64,000 nucleotides of DNA from Roseococcus suduntuyensis. GTDB lineage: Bacteria > Pseudomonadota > Alphaproteobacteria > Acetobacterales > Acetobacteraceae. Below, in pieces: positions 46,250-54,795 of the stretch. Made by a program: the position numbers and the translations under genes. The stretch covers positions 310,001 through 374,000 of the forward strand of contig NZ_JACIDJ010000002.1 of NCBI RefSeq assembly GCF_014196305.1. Reading direction: 5' to 3'. Under the pieces are notes generated by a model. The model had not been told where the DNA came from. It searched no databases and saw only the letters and a program-made list of their open reading frames with translations. Within the stretch, counting starts at the first letter, position 1, and each line of letters begins with the position of its first letter.

Positions 46250-47341
46250 ATGTCATCCAACGTCACCGAGGCCGCATCCGGGCCCGCCGCGCCCGCCTTC
46301 GCGCGCTGGGCCACGCCCAATGAACTGCCGGTGATCGACTTCGCCCCGCTGGCCGGCGGCAACGCCTCGGCCATCGAGGCGGTGGCGCGCGAGGTGGATG
46401 CCGCCTGCCGCGAGATCGGCTTCCTGACGGTGGTGAACCACCCGGTGCCGGCCGCGCAGATCAAGGACATCTTCCATCAGGCGGCGCGCTTCTTCGCCCT
46501 GCCCGAGGCCGAGAAGATGAAGAGCTGGATGGGCAATTCCCGCAACTTCCGCGGCTTCCTGCCGATGGACCAGGGGGCCGACCAGCGCAACTTCGCGGGC
46601 GCCGCCGTGCCCGGCTTCCAGCAGCACATCACCGGCGAGAAGCTGAAGGCGCGCAAGCCCAACCGCAACGAGGCCTTCCAGGTTGCGGCCGAGCCCGCGC
46701 CCGACGATGCGGACGTGGGCGCCGGCACGCCGCTGCACGGCCCCAACCAGTGGCCGGCCGACCTGCCGGGCTTCAAGGAGGCGGTGCTGGGCTACCACAC
46801 CACCATGGTGGGCTTCGCGGGGCTGATGGCGAGCCTGTTTGCGCGCGGCCTGGGCATGCCGGCCGACTACTTCGCGCAGTTCTACAAGAAGCCGCTGATC
46901 CAGCTGCGCCTGCTTCACTATTTGCCGCACAAGGAGGACATCGACGCGCTGGAGGGCGGCGACAGCCGTGCCCATTGCGACGCCGGCGGCTTCACCATGT
47001 TGCAGCAGGACGATGTGGGCGGCCTCGAGATCAAGAGCCGCTCGGGCGAATGGCTCGTGGTGCCACCGGTGGAGAACAGCTTCGTCATCAACATCGGTGA
47101 CAGCATGAAGATGTGGACCAACCACCGCTACGCCTCCACGCTGCACCGCGTGGTGAACCGCTATGGGCGCGAGCGCTTCTCGGTCGGTGTCTTCGCCAAC
47201 CCGGACTACCACACCATCATCCGCCCGCTGCCCACCTGCGTGGACGCCGACAACCCGCCGAAGTTCGACGAGATGAAGTCGGGTGAGGCGCTGCGCTTCC
47301 TCTACAGCCGCGTCTGGCCCTCCGCGCCCGCGCCGAACTGA
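46250..47341 (+). CDS. isopenicillin N synthase-like Fe(II)/2-oxoglutarate dioxygenase (unit 3)
   Basis: 363 residues. N-terminal DIOX_N domain (LPVIDFAPLAGG, REIGFLTVVNHPVP). The jelly-roll core has the iron ligands in AHCDAGGFTMLQQD (His, Asp) and STLHRVVNRY (distal His), then the co-substrate RFSVGVF (RxS motif). Enzymes of this group hydroxylate or oxidatively cleave small molecules using Fe(II) and O2. AGGAGGAA lies upstream of the ATG. In an operon with an importer and a deaminase, it probably oxidises the imported compound. Confidence 0.9.
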   Translation: MSSNVTEAASGPAAPAFARWATPNELPVIDFAPLAGGNASAIEAVAREVDAACREIGFLTVVNHPVPAAQIKDIFHQAARFFALPEAEKMKSWMGNSRNFRGFLPMDQGADQRNFAGAAVPGFQQHITGEKLKARKPNRNEAFQVAAEPAPDDADVGAGTPLHGPNQWPADLPGFKEAVLGYHTTMVGFAGLMASLFARGLGMPADYFAQFYKKPLIQLRLLHYLPHKEDIDALEGGDSRAHCDAGGFTMLQQDDVGGLEIKSRSGEWLVVPPVENSFVINIGDSMKMWTNHRYASTLHRVVNRYGRERFSVGVFANPDYHTIIRPLPTCVDADNPPKFDEMKSGEALRFLYSRVWPSAPAPN

Positions 47342-47351
47342 AGGACCGTCC

Positions 47352-48893
47352 ATGACCACCACGCTGATCCGCGGCAAATGGGTGATCTGCCGCGCGCTCG
47401 ACCGGGACCGCGCCGAGATCATTGAGCACGGCGCGGTGCTGGTCCGCGACGGCATGGTGGTGGAGGTCGGCGGCTTCGAGGACCTCGTGCGCCGCCACCC
47501 GCAGGCGGACATGCTGGGGTCAGACCAGCACGTGGTGATGCCCGGCTTCGTGAACGCGCACCACCACGTCGGGCTGACGCCGCTGCAGCTGGGTTCGCCC
47601 GACCTGCCGCTGGAGCTGTGGTTCGGCAGCCGGCTCGCCGCGCGCCCGGTGGACCTGCACCTGGACACGCTCTACTCCGCCTTCGAGATGGTGGAGAGCG
47701 GCATCACCACCGTTCAGCACCTGCAAGGCCGCCTGCCGCCGCCGCTGGACAGCATGGTGGCCGGTGCCTCGGACACGCTGCGCGCCTACCAGGACATCGG
47801 CATGCGCGTCTCCTACGCGCACACCATCCGCGACCAGAACCTGCTGGTCTACGAGGCCGACCAGGATTTTCTCGCACGCCTCCCGCCCGACCTGGCGCGC
47901 GACCTGGCGCCGATGCTGGCGCGGCAGCTCGTGCCACTCGAAGACAACTTTTCTCTGTTTGACGCGCTACGCGCGAAGTTCGCCGATGATCCGCGCATTT
48001 CCATCCAGGTCTCGCCGGCCAACCTGCACTGGTGCAGCGACGCGGCACTCGAACGCGTGCGGCAGGTCTGCGAGGCGACCGGCGTGCCGCACCACATTCA
48101 TTTGCTGGAGACGCAGTATCAGAAGGAATACGCCCACAGGCGGGCAGGCATGGGTGCCCTGGCGCAGCTCGATCGCGCGGGCCTGCTCGGGCCACACTGC
48201 ACGCTGGGTCATGGCGTCTGGCTGACCGAGGCGGAGGTGGAGCGCGTGGCCGAGACGGGCACGCGCATCTGCCACAACTGCTCCTCCAACCTGCGGCTTC
48301 GCTCGGGCGTAGCCGCGCTGAACCATTGGGAAAAGCGCGGCGTGCGCGTCGCCATCGGCATTGACGAGGCGGGGCTCAACGACGACCGCGACATGCTGGT
48401 GGAGATGCGCATGGTGCTGCGCCAGCACCGCACGCCCGGCATGGACCCGGAGGACGTCCCCACGCCGGCCCAGGTCTTCCGCATGGCCACCGAGCACGGC
48501 GCGGCCACCACCGGCTTCGGTGAGAGCATCGGCCGCCTGGTGCCGGGCGCCCGGGCGGATGTGGTGCTGCTCGACTGGCGCCAGCTGGCCTACCCTTTCC
48601 TGGACGAGGACACGGATGTGCTCTCCGCCGTGGTCCAGCGCGCCAAGACGGGCGGCGTGGAGACCGTGATGGTGGAGGGCGAGGTCATCTACCGCGACCG
48701 CCGCTTCACCCGCGTGGACAAGGATGCCGCGCTGGCGGAGCTGGCCGCGCGCACGGGCCGCCCGCGCACACCGGAGGAGGAGCTGCGCCGCAGCGTTTCC
48801 CGCCGCGTGGCGCCCTATATGCGCGACTTCTACCGCGGCTATCTGCCCGACGCGGCGCCCACGCCCTTCTACGCCACCAGCGCGCGGAAGTGA
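47352..48893 (+). CDS. amidohydrolase, TRZ/ATZ-like deaminase (unit 3)
   Basis: 513 residues. Metal site: MPGFVNAHHHVGLT, HHIHLLETQYQKEYA, TLGHGVWLTEAEVE; then HNCSSNLRLRSG and the catalytic Asp in AIGIDEAGLNDDRDMLVEMR. This is the standard chlorohydrolase/deaminase pattern. The C-terminal about 60 residues form a longer Arg-rich tail (YMRDFYRGYLPDA). It is 10 nt after the dioxygenase gene. Likely deaminates or dehalogenates the unit-3 substrate or its oxidation product. Confidence 0.86.
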   Translation: MTTTLIRGKWVICRALDRDRAEIIEHGAVLVRDGMVVEVGGFEDLVRRHPQADMLGSDQHVVMPGFVNAHHHVGLTPLQLGSPDLPLELWFGSRLAARPVDLHLDTLYSAFEMVESGITTVQHLQGRLPPPLDSMVAGASDTLRAYQDIGMRVSYAHTIRDQNLLVYEADQDFLARLPPDLARDLAPMLARQLVPLEDNFSLFDALRAKFADDPRISIQVSPANLHWCSDAALERVRQVCEATGVPHHIHLLETQYQKEYAHRRAGMGALAQLDRAGLLGPHCTLGHGVWLTEAEVERVAETGTRICHNCSSNLRLRSGVAALNHWEKRGVRVAIGIDEAGLNDDRDMLVEMRMVLRQHRTPGMDPEDVPTPAQVFRMATEHGAATTGFGESIGRLVPGARADVVLLDWRQLAYPFLDEDTDVLSAVVQRAKTGGVETVMVEGEVIYRDRRFTRVDKDAALAELAARTGRPRTPEEELRRSVSRRVAPYMRDFYRGYLPDAAPTPFYATSARK

Positions 48894-50008
48894 TGCGGAT
48901 GGACATGAACCTTCCGCGCGAAGCCAACGCCACGGCGACCCAGGCCGGCGGCTTGCGCATCAGCGCCGTCAGCAAGAGCTATGGCGCGGTGGAGGTGCTG
49001 CACGATGTCTCGCTCGACGTGCGGCCGGGCAGCTTCGTCACGCTGCTCGGCCCCAGTGGTTCGGGCAAGAGCACGCTGCTGATGTGCATCGCGGGCTTCG
49101 AGGCGGTGGGGCGGGGCGACATCACGCTGGACGGCGCCTCCATCCTGGAACTGCCGCCCGAGCGCCGGGATTTCGGCATGGTGTTCCAGGGTTACGCACT
49201 GTTTCCCCACCTCAGCGTGGCGGAGAACGTGGCCTTTCCCCTCAGCATCCGCGGCATGGGCCGCGCTGAGCGCGAGCGGCGCGTGGCCGACGCCCTGGCC
49301 ATGGTGCGCCTGGAGGGGCTGTCGTCGCGGCTGCCGCGCCAGCTCTCCGGCGGGCAGCAGCAGCGCGTGGCACTGGCGCGCGCCATCGTGTTCTCGCCGC
49401 GGCTGCTGCTGCTGGACGAGCCGCTTTCGGCGCTGGACCGCGGCCTGCGCGCCGAGATGCAGGAGGAGCTGAAGCGGCTGCATGGCGAGCTGGGCCTTTC
49501 CTTCATCTATGTCACGCATGACCAGGAGGAGGCGCTGTTCCTCTCCGATCAGGTCGCCATCCTCAACCATGGCCGCATCCAGCAGATCGGCCCGCCCGAG
49601 GCGCTCTACGCCCGGCCGGTGAACCAGTTCGTCGCGGGCTTCCTGGGGCGCAGCAACCTGCTGCGCCTGCATGGCGAGGTGCGCGCCGGAATGTTCCACA
49701 CAGGGGGGCCGGTGCTGGCGGGAACGGAGATTGCCACGCCGGCGCTGCCGGATGGCGCGCACAGCTTCACCTTCTGCCACCGCCCTGAACGCGCCACGCT
49801 GGCCGCGCCGGGCGGGGGGCCTGGGCTGGAAGGCGTGGTGACCGACGTCGCCTACCACGGCACGACGCTCGACGTGACGGTGCGCCTGCCGGATGGCGCG
49901 TTGTTCCAGGTGGCGTTGCTGAACCGCGGCGCCCGCCCGGTGCAGGGCGACGCGGTGCGTGTGGTGCCGGACCCCGACAGCCTCACGCCACTTGCCGACG
50001 GGGAGTAG
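48893..50008 (+). CDS. ABC importer ATPase, PotA-like (unit 3)
   Basis: 371 residues. Walker [11 protein letters not shown]-loop [13 protein letters not shown], signature [15 protein letters not shown], Walker [17 protein letters not shown]-loop [11 protein letters not shown], and a C-terminal TOBE domain. The ATG at 48893 overlaps the amidohydrolase stop by one base; ATGs at 48899 and 48905 are also in frame. Its permeases are more than 3 kb upstream, so the enzymes sit in the middle of the transporter operon. Last gene of the island, 13 nt before attR. Confidence 0.93.
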   Translation: MRMDMNLPREANATATQAGGLRISAVSKSYGAVEVLHDVSLDVRPGSFVTLLGPSGSGKSTLLMCIAGFEAVGRGDITLDGASILELPPERRDFGMVFQGYALFPHLSVAENVAFPLSIRGMGRAERERRVADALAMVRLEGLSSRLPRQLSGGQQQRVALARAIVFSPRLLLLDEPLSALDRGLRAEMQEELKRLHGELGLSFIYVTHDQEEALFLSDQVAILNHGRIQQIGPPEALYARPVNQFVAGFLGRSNLLRLHGEVRAGMFHTGGPVLAGTEIATPALPDGAHSFTFCHRPERATLAAPGGGPGLEGVVTDVAYHGTTLDVTVRLPDGALFQVALLNRGARPVQGDAVRVVPDPDSLTPLADGE

Positions 50009-50021
50009 GGCGGTAACGCGG

Positions 50022-50046
50022 CCTACCGCCGGAGCCATCGTGCCAG
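50022..50046 (+). repeat. attR: second copy of the tRNA-Asn-derived repeat
   Basis: It begins CCTACCGCCGGAGCCATC and matches 31155-31179 at 24 of 25 positions. No tRNA can be folded around it, since upstream sequence is unrelated. It marks the right end of the island. Confidence 0.82.
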
Positions 50047-50114
50047 CTCTCGCATCGCGGCTTGCCTGAACCCGACCCACAGCCACCGCGCTCCTGCCGC
50101 GCCGCGTGCCCCCC

Positions 50115-51008
50115 TCATGCGGCACCAGCCCGTCGCACATGCTCGATCAGCACCCGCAGCTTGGGCGCCATGTGGCGGCGCTGCGGGAAATACAGGAAGA
50201 AGCCCGGGAAGGGCGGCAGGAAGTCGCCCAGCAGCGGCACCAGTTCGCCCGCCTCGACATGGGGCCGGAAGACATCCTCCGGCGCGAAGGTGATCCCACC
50301 CCCCGCCAGTGCGGTGCGCAGCATCAGCGTCAGGTCATTGGTGGTGACCTGCGGCTCGACCGCCACGTCGAAGGGAATGCCACCCTCCGCGAATTCCCAG
50401 CGATAGGGCGGCACCTGGGGCGCGGGGCGCCAGCCGATGCAGCGGTGACGCACCAGCTCGCGCGGATGCGCGGGCGCGCCATGCGCCGCCAGGTAGGCCG
50501 GGCTCGCGACCGCCATCTCGCGCTGCTCCCCGGTGACGGGGATGGCGATCATGTCCTGCGCGATCACCTCGCCCAGCCGGACACCCGCATCATAGCCGGC
50601 GGCGACGATGTCGAATTCCTCATCCGTCACCGTCACGTCGAGGGTGACGCCCGGATGGGCGGCCGCGAAGGAGGCGATGAGCGGCCCCGAGAGGAAACGC
50701 TGCGCGATGGAGGTGACCGCGATCCGCAGCAGACCATGCGGCGCGTCCTGGGCCGCCACATCCTCCAGGGCTTGCGCCACCTCGCCCAGCGGGCGCGAGA
50801 GGGCGGCATGCAGGCGTTCCCCCGCCTCCGTCAGATGGACGGAACGCGTGGTCCGCATCACCAGCGCGATGCCGAGCCCATCCTCCAGCCGCCGGATCGC
50901 CTGGCTGACGGCGGAGCGCGTCACACCCAGCCGATCCGCGGCGGCGCGGAAACCGCGTTCCTTCGCCACGGCCAGGAACAGCGGCAGGAGGTTCAGGTCG
51001 GTCTTCAT
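50115..51008 (-). CDS. LysR-type transcriptional regulator
   Basis: 297 residues. The N-terminal winged helix (LLPLFLAVAKERGFRAAADR, GVTRSAVSQAIRRLEDGLGI) is followed by a LysR substrate-binding domain with LLRIAVTSIAQRFLSGPLIA. The ATG at 51008 is divergent from an SDR gene 97 nt away, the classic LysR target arrangement. It lies just outside the right end of the island, so control of island genes is not implied. Confidence 0.92.
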   Translation of the reverse strand: MKTDLNLLPLFLAVAKERGFRAAADRLGVTRSAVSQAIRRLEDGLGIALVMRTTRSVHLTEAGERLHAALSRPLGEVAQALEDVAAQDAPHGLLRIAVTSIAQRFLSGPLIASFAAAHPGVTLDVTVTDEEFDIVAAGYDAGVRLGEVIAQDMIAIPVTGEQREMAVASPAYLAAHGAPAHPRELVRHRCIGWRPAPQVPPYRWEFAEGGIPFDVAVEPQVTTNDLTLMLRTALAGGGITFAPEDVFRPHVEAGELVPLLGDFLPPFPGFFLYFPQRRHMAPKLRVLIEHVRRAGAA

Positions 51009-51105
51009 TGTCCAGCGTAGCTAACCACCAAGTCCAGCAGAAGGCGGATACCAGCACCAATCCGCCGGGTCCATCTGTTCCCACACACCGTTCAAGGAGA
51101 TGGAC

Positions 51106-51828
51106 ATGGACAAGATCATCCTCATCACGGGCGCCTCCAGCGGCATCGGCGAAGGCCTGGCGCGGGAGTTGGCGGGCGCGGGTGCCAAGGTGCTGCTGGG
51201 CGCGCGCCGGCTGGACCGCATCGAGGCCATCGCGGCACAGATCCAGGCCATGGGCGGCATCGCCGAGGCGCGGAAGCTGGACGTCACCTCCCGCCCCTCC
51301 ATGGCCGCCTTCGTGCAGGCGGCGGTGGAGAGATGGGGCCGCGTGGATGTGCTGATCAACAATGCGGGCGTCATGCCCCTATCGCCGCTCGCGGCCGGCA
51401 AGCAGGATGAGTGGGAGCGGATGGTGGACGTCAACATCAAGGGCGTGCTGTGGGGCATCGGGGCCGTGCTGCCGGTGATGGAGGCGCAGGCCAGCGGCCA
51501 CGTCATCAACATCGCCTCAATCGGGGCCCTGCAGGTGGTGCCGACGGCGGCGGTGTATTGCGCGACCAAGTTCGCCGTGCGGGCCATCTCGGACGGGCTG
51601 CGACAGGAAAGCCGGCACATCCGCGTCACCTGCGTCAATCCCGGCGTGGTCGAGAGTGAACTGGCCTCCACCATCACCCACGCCGAAACCATGGCGATGA
51701 TGGCGGGCTACCGTGCCACGGCCCTCCAGCCGGCCGACATTGCCCACGCGGTGCGCCAGGTGATCGAGGCGCCGGCGAATGTGGACACCACCGAGATCAC
51801 CATCCGGCCCACCGCCTCCGCGAACTGA
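51106..51828 (+). CDS. short-chain dehydrogenase/reductase
   Basis: 240 residues. TGASSGIGEGLA (NADP site), LINNAGVMP, NIASIGALQ (catalytic Ser region) and YCATKFAVRA (Tyr and Lys). AAGGAG at 51094-51099 fits ATG 51106 better than the in-frame ATG at 51100. A classical SDR oxidoreductase of unknown substrate, probably activated by the divergent LysR protein. Convergent with mscS, 10 nt between stops. Confidence 0.92.
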   Translation: MDKIILITGASSGIGEGLARELAGAGAKVLLGARRLDRIEAIAAQIQAMGGIAEARKLDVTSRPSMAAFVQAAVERWGRVDVLINNAGVMPLSPLAAGKQDEWERMVDVNIKGVLWGIGAVLPVMEAQASGHVINIASIGALQVVPTAAVYCATKFAVRAISDGLRQESRHIRVTCVNPGVVESELASTITHAETMAMMAGYRATALQPADIAHAVRQVIEAPANVDTTEITIRPTASAN

Positions 51829-51838
51829 GGCCCGCGCC

Positions 51839-52984
51839 TCAATTCCCGTCCAAGGCTGCCCGTGCCTTGGGCGGCGCATCGGGCATCCAGGCCGCGCCTT
51901 CGGGCAGGCTCGCGATCTCGGTGCGGCGGCGCGGCAGGGCGCCCGGATATTCGGCCTGCAGCCAGGCGATCAACTTCTCGCGCACCTCGCAGCGCAGGTC
52001 GAAGGCGCGGCCGGCGCTGGTGGCGCTGACCAGCATGCGGATTTCCATCGTGTCCTGCCGCAGCTCCAGCACCTGCAGCCCGGCCACGCGACGGTCCCAT
52101 AGCGCGGAGGCGGCCGTGATCTCCTCCAGCTTGCGGCGCATGGCGGCCACGGGCGCCGTGTAGTCCACATGAATCAGCACGGTGCCCAGCAGGGAGGAGC
52201 TTTCGCGCGTCCAGTTCTGGAAGGGCGTCTCGATGAAATAGGTCAGTGGCAGCACCATGCGCCGCCAGTCCCACAGCCGCACGACGACATAGGTGGAGGA
52301 GATCTCCTCCACATTGCCCCACTCATTCTCCACGATCACCGCGTCATCAATCCGGATGGGCTGCGTGATGGCGAGCTGGATGCCCGCCACCAGGTTCCGC
52401 AGCAGCGGCTGCAAGGCGAAGCCCACCACGATGCCCGCGGCACCGGCCGAGGCCAGTAGGCTCACGCCATATTGCCGCACGCCGTCGAAGGTCATCAGCG
52501 CGGCCGCGAAGGTCAGCACCAGCACCAGGAGCGTCGCCACCCGCTTCAGGATGGAAAGCTGGGTGGTGTGCTTGCGGGCCAGGAGATTGTCCTCCGCGTC
52601 CAGCTTGAAGCGGCGCAGGTAGAGGGTGGACCAGATATGGATGGCCGTTCGCGCGACCCAGCCCACCAGGAAGATGAAGCAGATCAATAGGAAGTGGCGC
52701 ACCATGCCGGTCTCGACCCGTGTGAGCGGCGCGATCCCCGCGGCGATGGACAGGCAGAACATGATGATGGCCAGCCGCGTGGGCCCGCGCGTCCGCGCGA
52801 CGATCGAGCGCCAAAACAGGTCCTGGTCCCGCGCGAGCCGCGTCATTCCGCGGAATACGAGCCGATGCAGCGCCAGCGCGACCAGGACCGCCACGATCAA
52901 CACGCCTGCACTGACAACCAATGGCGGCGCCCAGGAGAACATCAGCACGACACTTCGCGCGGCGGCATTGAACTGGTCGAACAC
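51839..52984 (-). CDS. MscS-family mechanosensitive ion channel
   Basis: About 381 residues. Four hydrophobic helices occur before residue 190. The pore-lining region is YGVSLLASAGAAGIVVGFAL, then QPLLRNLVAGIQLAITQPIR and the beta domain DDAVIVENEWGNVEEIS typical of MscS. The C-terminal domain is cytosolic. GTG at 52984 was chosen because AGGAG lies 7 nt upstream; a longer frame to 53047 has no ribosome site. It releases solutes on hypo-osmotic shock. Confidence 0.9.
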   Translation of the reverse strand: MFDQFNAAARSVVLMFSWAPPLVVSAGVLIVAVLVALALHRLVFRGMTRLARDQDLFWRSIVARTRGPTRLAIIMFCLSIAAGIAPLTRVETGMVRHFLLICFIFLVGWVARTAIHIWSTLYLRRFKLDAEDNLLARKHTTQLSILKRVATLLVLVLTFAAALMTFDGVRQYGVSLLASAGAAGIVVGFALQPLLRNLVAGIQLAITQPIRIDDAVIVENEWGNVEEISSTYVVVRLWDWRRMVLPLTYFIETPFQNWTRESSSLLGTVLIHVDYTAPVAAMRRKLEEITAASALWDRRVAGLQVLELRQDTMEIRMLVSATSAGRAFDLRCEVREKLIAWLQAEYPGALPRRRTEIASLPEGAAWMPDAPPKARAALDGN

Positions 52985-53092
52985 GGCAATACTCCTGGCT
53001 TCCCCCGGCGGTGCGCGCGGCACAGGCCGCAGCAGGCCCCGCGTCACCTCATCAGCGCGGCGCCCTGCCCAAGGTTGCGCGACGGGCTTGTC

Positions 53093-53920
53093 TCAGCCCT
53101 TCACCGCACCCGCCGTCAGCCCTGCCACCAGCCGCCGCTGGAACACCAGCACCAGCAGCACCAGCGGCACGGTCACGATGACGGAAGCCGCCATGATGAG
53201 CCCCCAGGGCAATTCATAGCGGCTCGACCCCGTGATCATCGCGATGGCGACGGGCACGGTGCGCATCTCGTTCGTCAGCGTGAGCGTGAGCGCGAAGAGG
53301 AACTCGTTCCAGGCCGCGATGAAGGCGAGCAGACCCGTCGTGACCATAGCCGGCGCCATCAGGGGCAGGAATATGCGGGTCAATGTGACAAAGGGGGTGG
53401 CGCCATCCATCGCCGCCGCCTCCTCCAGTTCGAGCGGCAATTCGCGCAGGAAGGCGGTCAGCACCCAGATGGTGAAGGGCAGCGTGAAGATGAGATAGCT
53501 CAGCACCAGGCCCAGCAGATTGTTGTAGAGACCCAGCGCCCGGATCAGTTCGAACAGCCCCGACAGCACCGCCACCTGCGGGAACATCGAGACACAGAGC
53601 AGCGTGCCCAGCAGCAGGCCCCGCCCGCGGAAGCTCACGCGCGCCAGCGCGAAAGCGGCCGAGGCCGCCAGCGCCAGCGAGACCAGCACCACCGCCCCGG
53701 CCACGAAGACCGAGTTCAGGATGTTCCGCCCGAAGGGCTGGTCCTGGAACACCGCCGTGTAGTTCCCCCAGGCGGGCGCGCGCGGCCAGGCCTCCACGAG
53801 GAAGAGGTCCGCCCCCGATTTCAGCGAGGACACCACCGCCCAGTAGAAGGGGAACAGCGTGTAGAACAGGATCAGCGCCACCAGCAGCGCGAAACCCAGC
53901 TTGCCGGCCCAGCGCCTCAT
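53093..53920 (-). CDS. sugar ABC transporter permease, MalG-like
   Basis: 275 residues, six helices. The EAA loop is LEEAAAMDGATPFVTLTRIF then LPLMAPAMVTTG, the carbohydrate-uptake-1 (MalG) pattern, with FIAAWNEFLFALTLT. Overlaps the MalF-like gene by 4 nt. Last gene of a three-gene importer operon with no ATPase. Confidence 0.92.
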   Translation of the reverse strand: MRRWAGKLGFALLVALILFYTLFPFYWAVVSSLKSGADLFLVEAWPRAPAWGNYTAVFQDQPFGRNILNSVFVAGAVVLVSLALAASAAFALARVSFRGRGLLLGTLLCVSMFPQVAVLSGLFELIRALGLYNNLLGLVLSYLIFTLPFTIWVLTAFLRELPLELEEAAAMDGATPFVTLTRIFLPLMAPAMVTTGLLAFIAAWNEFLFALTLTLTNEMRTVPVAIAMITGSSRYELPWGLIMAASVIVTVPLVLLVLVFQRRLVAGLTAGAVKG

Positions 53921-54795
53921 GCCCGCCCCGCCGGCGAAAGCCGCAGCCGCCCGAGCGTCACCAGCGCCACCGCCACCAGCGCCACCACCAGCGCCACCAT
54001 GGTGGCCGCGGCCGAGCCATAACCCACATCCTGGAAGTCCACGAGCAATTGCCGCGCATGGACGGACATGGAGGCCGTGGCGCGGCTGTTGCCCGTCAGC
54101 ACATACATCAGGTCGAAGACGCGCAGCGCATCCATCGTGCGGAACAGGATGGCCACCAGCAGCGCGGGCCAGATCAGCGGCAGGGTGATGCGGAAGAAGG
54201 TGCCGACGGGGCCGAGCCCGTCCACCTTCGCGGCCTCATACAGTTCATTGGGCACGAGTTGCAGCGCGGCCAGCATCAGCAGCGCCATGAAGGGCGTGGA
54301 CTTCCACACATCCACCGCGATGACGGCGGCGAGTGCCAGGCCCGGCTCCGCCGTCCAGGCCAGCGGCTGCGCGATCACGCCCATTCCCATCAGCGCCGCG
54401 TTCACCACCCCGTGCTGGTCATGCAGCATCCAGGCCCACATCTGCGCCGAGACCACGGTGGGAATGGCCCAGGGCACCAGCATGGCCGCCCGCACCAGCC
54501 CCCTGCCCCGCATGCGCGCGTTCAAGGTGAGCGCGATGACGAGGCCCAGCATCGTCTCGATGGAGACGGACACCACGGCAAACACCAGCGTCACCCGCAC
54601 CGCGCCCCACCAGTCGGGGTCCGTCAGCAGGAAGGCGTAGTTGGAGAGGCCCGCGAACCGCCATTCCTCCAGCGCATCCAGCCGCGCATCGGTCAGCGAG
54701 AAGAAGATGGTGCGCCCCAGCGGCCAGCCCGCCACCAGCGCCAGCACCAGCAGCGCGGGGGCCAGGAACAGCCAGGCGGTGCGCGGCGTCACCAT
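53917..54795 (-). CDS. sugar ABC transporter permease, MalF-like
   Basis: 292 residues with about six transmembrane helices. The EAA loop is LYEAAKVDGLGPVGTFFRIT then LPLIWPALLVA, and FDLMYVLTGNSRATASMSVH follows, as in ThuF/MalF-type permeases for trehalose or maltose. Its start overlaps the end of the binding-protein gene by 7 nt. Confidence 0.92.
   Translation of the reverse strand: MVTPRTAWLFLAPALLVLALVAGWPLGRTIFFSLTDARLDALEEWRFAGLSNYAFLLTDPDWWGAVRVTLVFAVVSVSIETMLGLVIALTLNARMRGRGLVRAAMLVPWAIPTVVSAQMWAWMLHDQHGVVNAALMGMGVIAQPLAWTAEPGLALAAVIAVDVWKSTPFMALLMLAALQLVPNELYEAAKVDGLGPVGTFFRITLPLIWPALLVAILFRTMDALRVFDLMYVLTGNSRATASMSVHARQLLVDFQDVGYGSAAATMVALVVALVAVALVTLGRLRLSPAGRA

Larger units (their letters stand above)
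31155..50046 (+). mobile_element. genomic island integrated at tRNA-Asn (about 18.9 kb)
   Basis: Direct repeats of 25 nt (24 identical) bracket this segment: the 3' end of tRNA-Asn on the left and a lone copy 13 nt after the last island gene on the right. The cargo is GST, GDPD, a frameshifted recombinase-associated remnant, and three ABC importer/amidohydrolase units with one Fe(II) dioxygenase. No intact integrase, relaxase or phage structural gene is present, so it looks fixed. Left-end DNA (31.2-31.6 and 33.3-34.2 kb) is gene-poor and partly lower in GC. The right edge is followed by unrelated minus-strand genes. Confidence 0.78.

Noticed and set aside
50115-51008. LysR gene as the island's own regulator
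   Set aside because: It lies outside the right att repeat and is divergent from an SDR gene, which is the more likely target.
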